Both the position numbers and the translations under genes were made by a program. Under the pieces are notes generated by a model. The model was not told the DNA's origin, ran no database searches, and saw only the letters and a program-made list of their open reading frames with translations. Below, piece by piece: positions 5,137 to 6,523 of a stretch of 6,523 nucleotides of DNA (the first letter of the stretch is position 1; the number at the start of each line of letters is the position of its first letter). This DNA comes from JAYEID01 sp964581885 (lineage in GTDB: Bacteria; Patescibacteriota; WWE3; JAUXAW01; JAYEID01), in NCBI GenBank assembly GCA_964581885.1, contig CAZOPS010000039.1, positions 1-6,523 of the forward strand, read 5' to 3'.

Positions 5137-5165
5137 ATTATAGAGGGTTGGCGGCTATTTTTCAA
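5137..5165 (-). promoter_or_regulatory. Strong promoter of rpmE-prfA, overlapping the 3' end of hisS
   Basis: Read on the minus strand, the -35 box TTGAAA (5165-5160, 5 of 6), a 17-bp spacer and a perfect TATAAT (5142-5137) precede the rpmE ATG by 9 nt. The -35 box and a few spacer bases lie in the last codons of hisS. Transcription would start near 5130, leaving a leader of about three bases. This is the best promoter match in the window. Confidence 0.75.
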
Positions 5166-6420
5166 GGTTTTTCCCTATATCTTTGGTGTTTATTGCTTTT
5201 TGGTTTCCAGTTTTCATATTTTTTAGAGTAATTTTATTCTCTTTTGCTTCGTCGGGGCCAAGTATGCCCACATAGGGAATTTCCTTCCGGTTGGCGTAAG
5301 CTAGTTGGTCTCTGAGATCGGTTTTAGGGTTTAGGAACAATTCAACGTAAAGTCCTTGGTTGCGGAGGTCCTGGGCAACTTCCACAGTTCTTTCGAGAAG
5401 TTCTGGTTTGAGGATAGTTAGAAGTATATCAACAGAAGACTTAATCTTACCCTGTAGTAGGTCCAGCTCTTTGACTATTTCGCATATTCTATCTAGTCCA
5501 ATAGTAGTGCCAACTGCTGGTGTTTTTGGTCCTCCTAGCTGTTCGACCAGATTATCATAGCGGCCTCCTCCTGTTATTGAGCCAAAATCTGGTTTTGTAA
5601 CTTTAGTCTCGAAAATTGGTCCGGTGTAGTAATCTAGACCTCGCACAAGAGTGGGTGTAAACTCGTAATTTTTCTTTGGTATTTCTAGGGCTTTAAGATA
5701 TGTTTCTAATGTTTTTAGTTCGGGATCATTTTCCTGGGGGGAAAGGGTTTGCCACTTCTTTAATATTTCTGTGCTTTTGTCTTTGGTAAAACCCTTTTCC
5801 CTTAGTTCTTTTTCAACCTCACTTTTTGTTTTCCTATCAATTTTATCTAAAGTTTGGAGGGTGCTGTTCCACTTGTTTTGAGCTATATTTAGGTTTGAAA
5901 GCATCTTGAATAGCGCTGGGCGGGAATTAATAAATATTTTGAAACTTGGTATTTCCAGTTTGGAAAGGGTTTGGTAAATTACATCTATGATTTCTGCGTC
6001 TGCTAAGCGATTCTCAACCCCAAAAATATCAATATCGCATTGAAGAACTTCGCGGTATCGCCCTTTTTGAGGCTTTTCCGCTCGCCATATTTTTTGAATT
6101 TGGTAGCGTTTGAAGGGTAGTTGAATTTCATTTTGGTACATGCTTAAAATTTTGGCTGCTGGAACTGTTAGGTCGTATGGCAGAGCCACGTCCCGGCCTC
6201 CCTGGTCTTTGAATTGATAAACTAATTTATCTGCTTCCTCACCGTATTTTCCAAGCAGTGTTTCTGCATACTCTAAGGAGGGCGTCTCTAACGGTTCGAA
6301 GCCATAGGAAGTGAAAACATCTTTTAAGATGCCCAAGACGTATTCACGGGTTTTCATTTCTGCTGGTAAAAAGTCGCGGAATCCTTTTAAGTTTTGTAAT
6401 TCATTATTTTCCTGGACCAT
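5155..6420 (-). CDS. hisS: Histidine--tRNA ligase
   Basis: Class II aminoacyl-tRNA synthetase that attaches histidine to tRNA-His in the cytoplasm. The 421-residue product is the normal bacterial length. It opens with LKGFRDFLPAE (11-21). Motif 2 lies at about 107-130 (IWRAEKPQKGRYRE at 111-124, with R113). The histidine-binding signatures LVRGLDYYTG (258-267, R260 being the expected catalytic arginine) and GGGRYDNL (284-291) follow, then motif 3 GTTIGLDR (304-311). The anticodon-binding domain covers about 330-421. The ATG at 6420 was chosen because it gives the usual N-terminus and lies 9 nt after a perfect -10 box; the longer frame from a TTG at 6462 would run through that promoter. It precedes rpmE by 27 nt on the same strand. 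Confidence 0.97.
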   Translation of the reverse strand: MVQENNELQNLKGFRDFLPAEMKTREYVLGILKDVFTSYGFEPLETPSLEYAETLLGKYGEEADKLVYQFKDQGGRDVALPYDLTVPAAKILSMYQNEIQLPFKRYQIQKIWRAEKPQKGRYREVLQCDIDIFGVENRLADAEIIDVIYQTLSKLEIPSFKIFINSRPALFKMLSNLNIAQNKWNSTLQTLDKIDRKTKSEVEKELREKGFTKDKSTEILKKWQTLSPQENDPELKTLETYLKALEIPKKNYEFTPTLVRGLDYYTGPIFETKVTKPDFGSITGGGRYDNLVEQLGGPKTPAVGTTIGLDRICEIVKELDLLQGKIKSSVDILLTILKPELLERTVEVAQDLRNQGLYVELFLNPKTDLRDQLAYANRKEIPYVGILGPDEAKENKITLKNMKTGNQKAINTKDIGKNLEK

Positions 6421-6429
6421 ATTAGGGTT

Positions 6430-6438
6430 ATTATAGCA
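6430..6438 (-). promoter_or_regulatory. Extended -10 promoter of hisS
   Basis: On the minus strand TGC TATAAT (6438-6430) is a perfect extended -10 element. No convincing -35 box lies 16-18 bp upstream, which extended -10 promoters tolerate. The box ends 9 nt before the ATG at 6420, so the transcript would have a leader of only about three bases. Confidence 0.65.
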
Positions 6439-6523
6439 AAGGGTGTTGGAAATAAGTAGCAATTAGTTAGCAGTAAGCAAAAAGAGGAATAAAAGATAGA
6501 AATACAATGGATGTACAGTAGAT
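6439..6523. other. AT-rich non-coding right edge
   Basis: No gene or RNA is recognisable. Loose short repeats of a TTAGCARTTA type are present (about 6455-6480), similar in flavour to the repeats at 283-324 but not the same sequence. Confidence 0.4.

Noticed and set aside
6421..6462. Longer hisS start (TTG at 6462) adding 14 residues
   Set aside because: The extension covers the perfect TGC-TATAAT element and is not HisRS-like.

Overview
The window looks like a piece of an AT-leaning bacterial chromosome, most likely from the Candidate Phyla Radiation (Patescibacteria), perhaps Microgenomates or a close relative. This is inferred from compact gene packing, start codons with almost no 5' leader, a charged tail on L31, an rpsF-ssb-rpsR cluster without rplI after it, and small housekeeping proteins. 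TGA is used as a stop (end of the S41 peptidase gene), so the SR1/Gracilibacteria UGA-glycine code does not apply. No database search was possible, so the lineage is tentative.

Layout. Positions 1-373 hold no gene but three stacked repeat structures: a 48-bp tandem repeat (3-111), a head-to-head pair of REP-like units (125-243), and a 7-bp tandem repeat ending in a small hairpin (283-324). A plus-strand block follows: rpsF (413-715), ssb (772-1269), rpsR (1379-1615), a membrane-anchored S41 C-terminal processing peptidase (1679-2890), and a membrane-anchored HtrA/DegP-type serine protease (2940-4067). A minus-strand block meets it tail to tail: hisS (6420-5155), rpmE (5127-4813) and prfA (4813-4064). 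The htrA-like gene and prfA end on the same TTAA palindrome, leaving no intergenic space. Positions 6439-6523 are AT-rich and non-coding.

How the genes work together. S6, S18 and L31 are ribosomal proteins, HisRS charges tRNA-His and RF1 terminates translation at UAA/UAG, so most of the window serves translation. SSB shares the rpsF-rpsR operon, as in many bacteria. The two proteases are both single-pass, PDZ-containing and predicted to act outside the cytoplasmic membrane, so they probably form a small envelope quality-control pair.

Points that stand out. (1) Five likely transcription-unit heads (rpsF, S41, htrA-like, rpmE, hisS) have a -10 box ending only 7-14 nt before the ATG, which implies leaderless or nearly leaderless mRNAs; the operon-internal genes ssb and prfA have purine-rich Shine-Dalgarno-like tracts instead. 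(2) prfA encodes an RF1 of 249 residues that lacks the whole N-terminal domain I; an in-frame TGA lies two codons before its start. (3) SSB ends in a glutamate-rich tail with no DDIPF-type tip. (4) L31 carries a 40-residue Lys/Glu extension encoded by a 62-nt homopurine tract. I found no CRISPR array, RNA gene, mobile element or clearly new multi-gene system.
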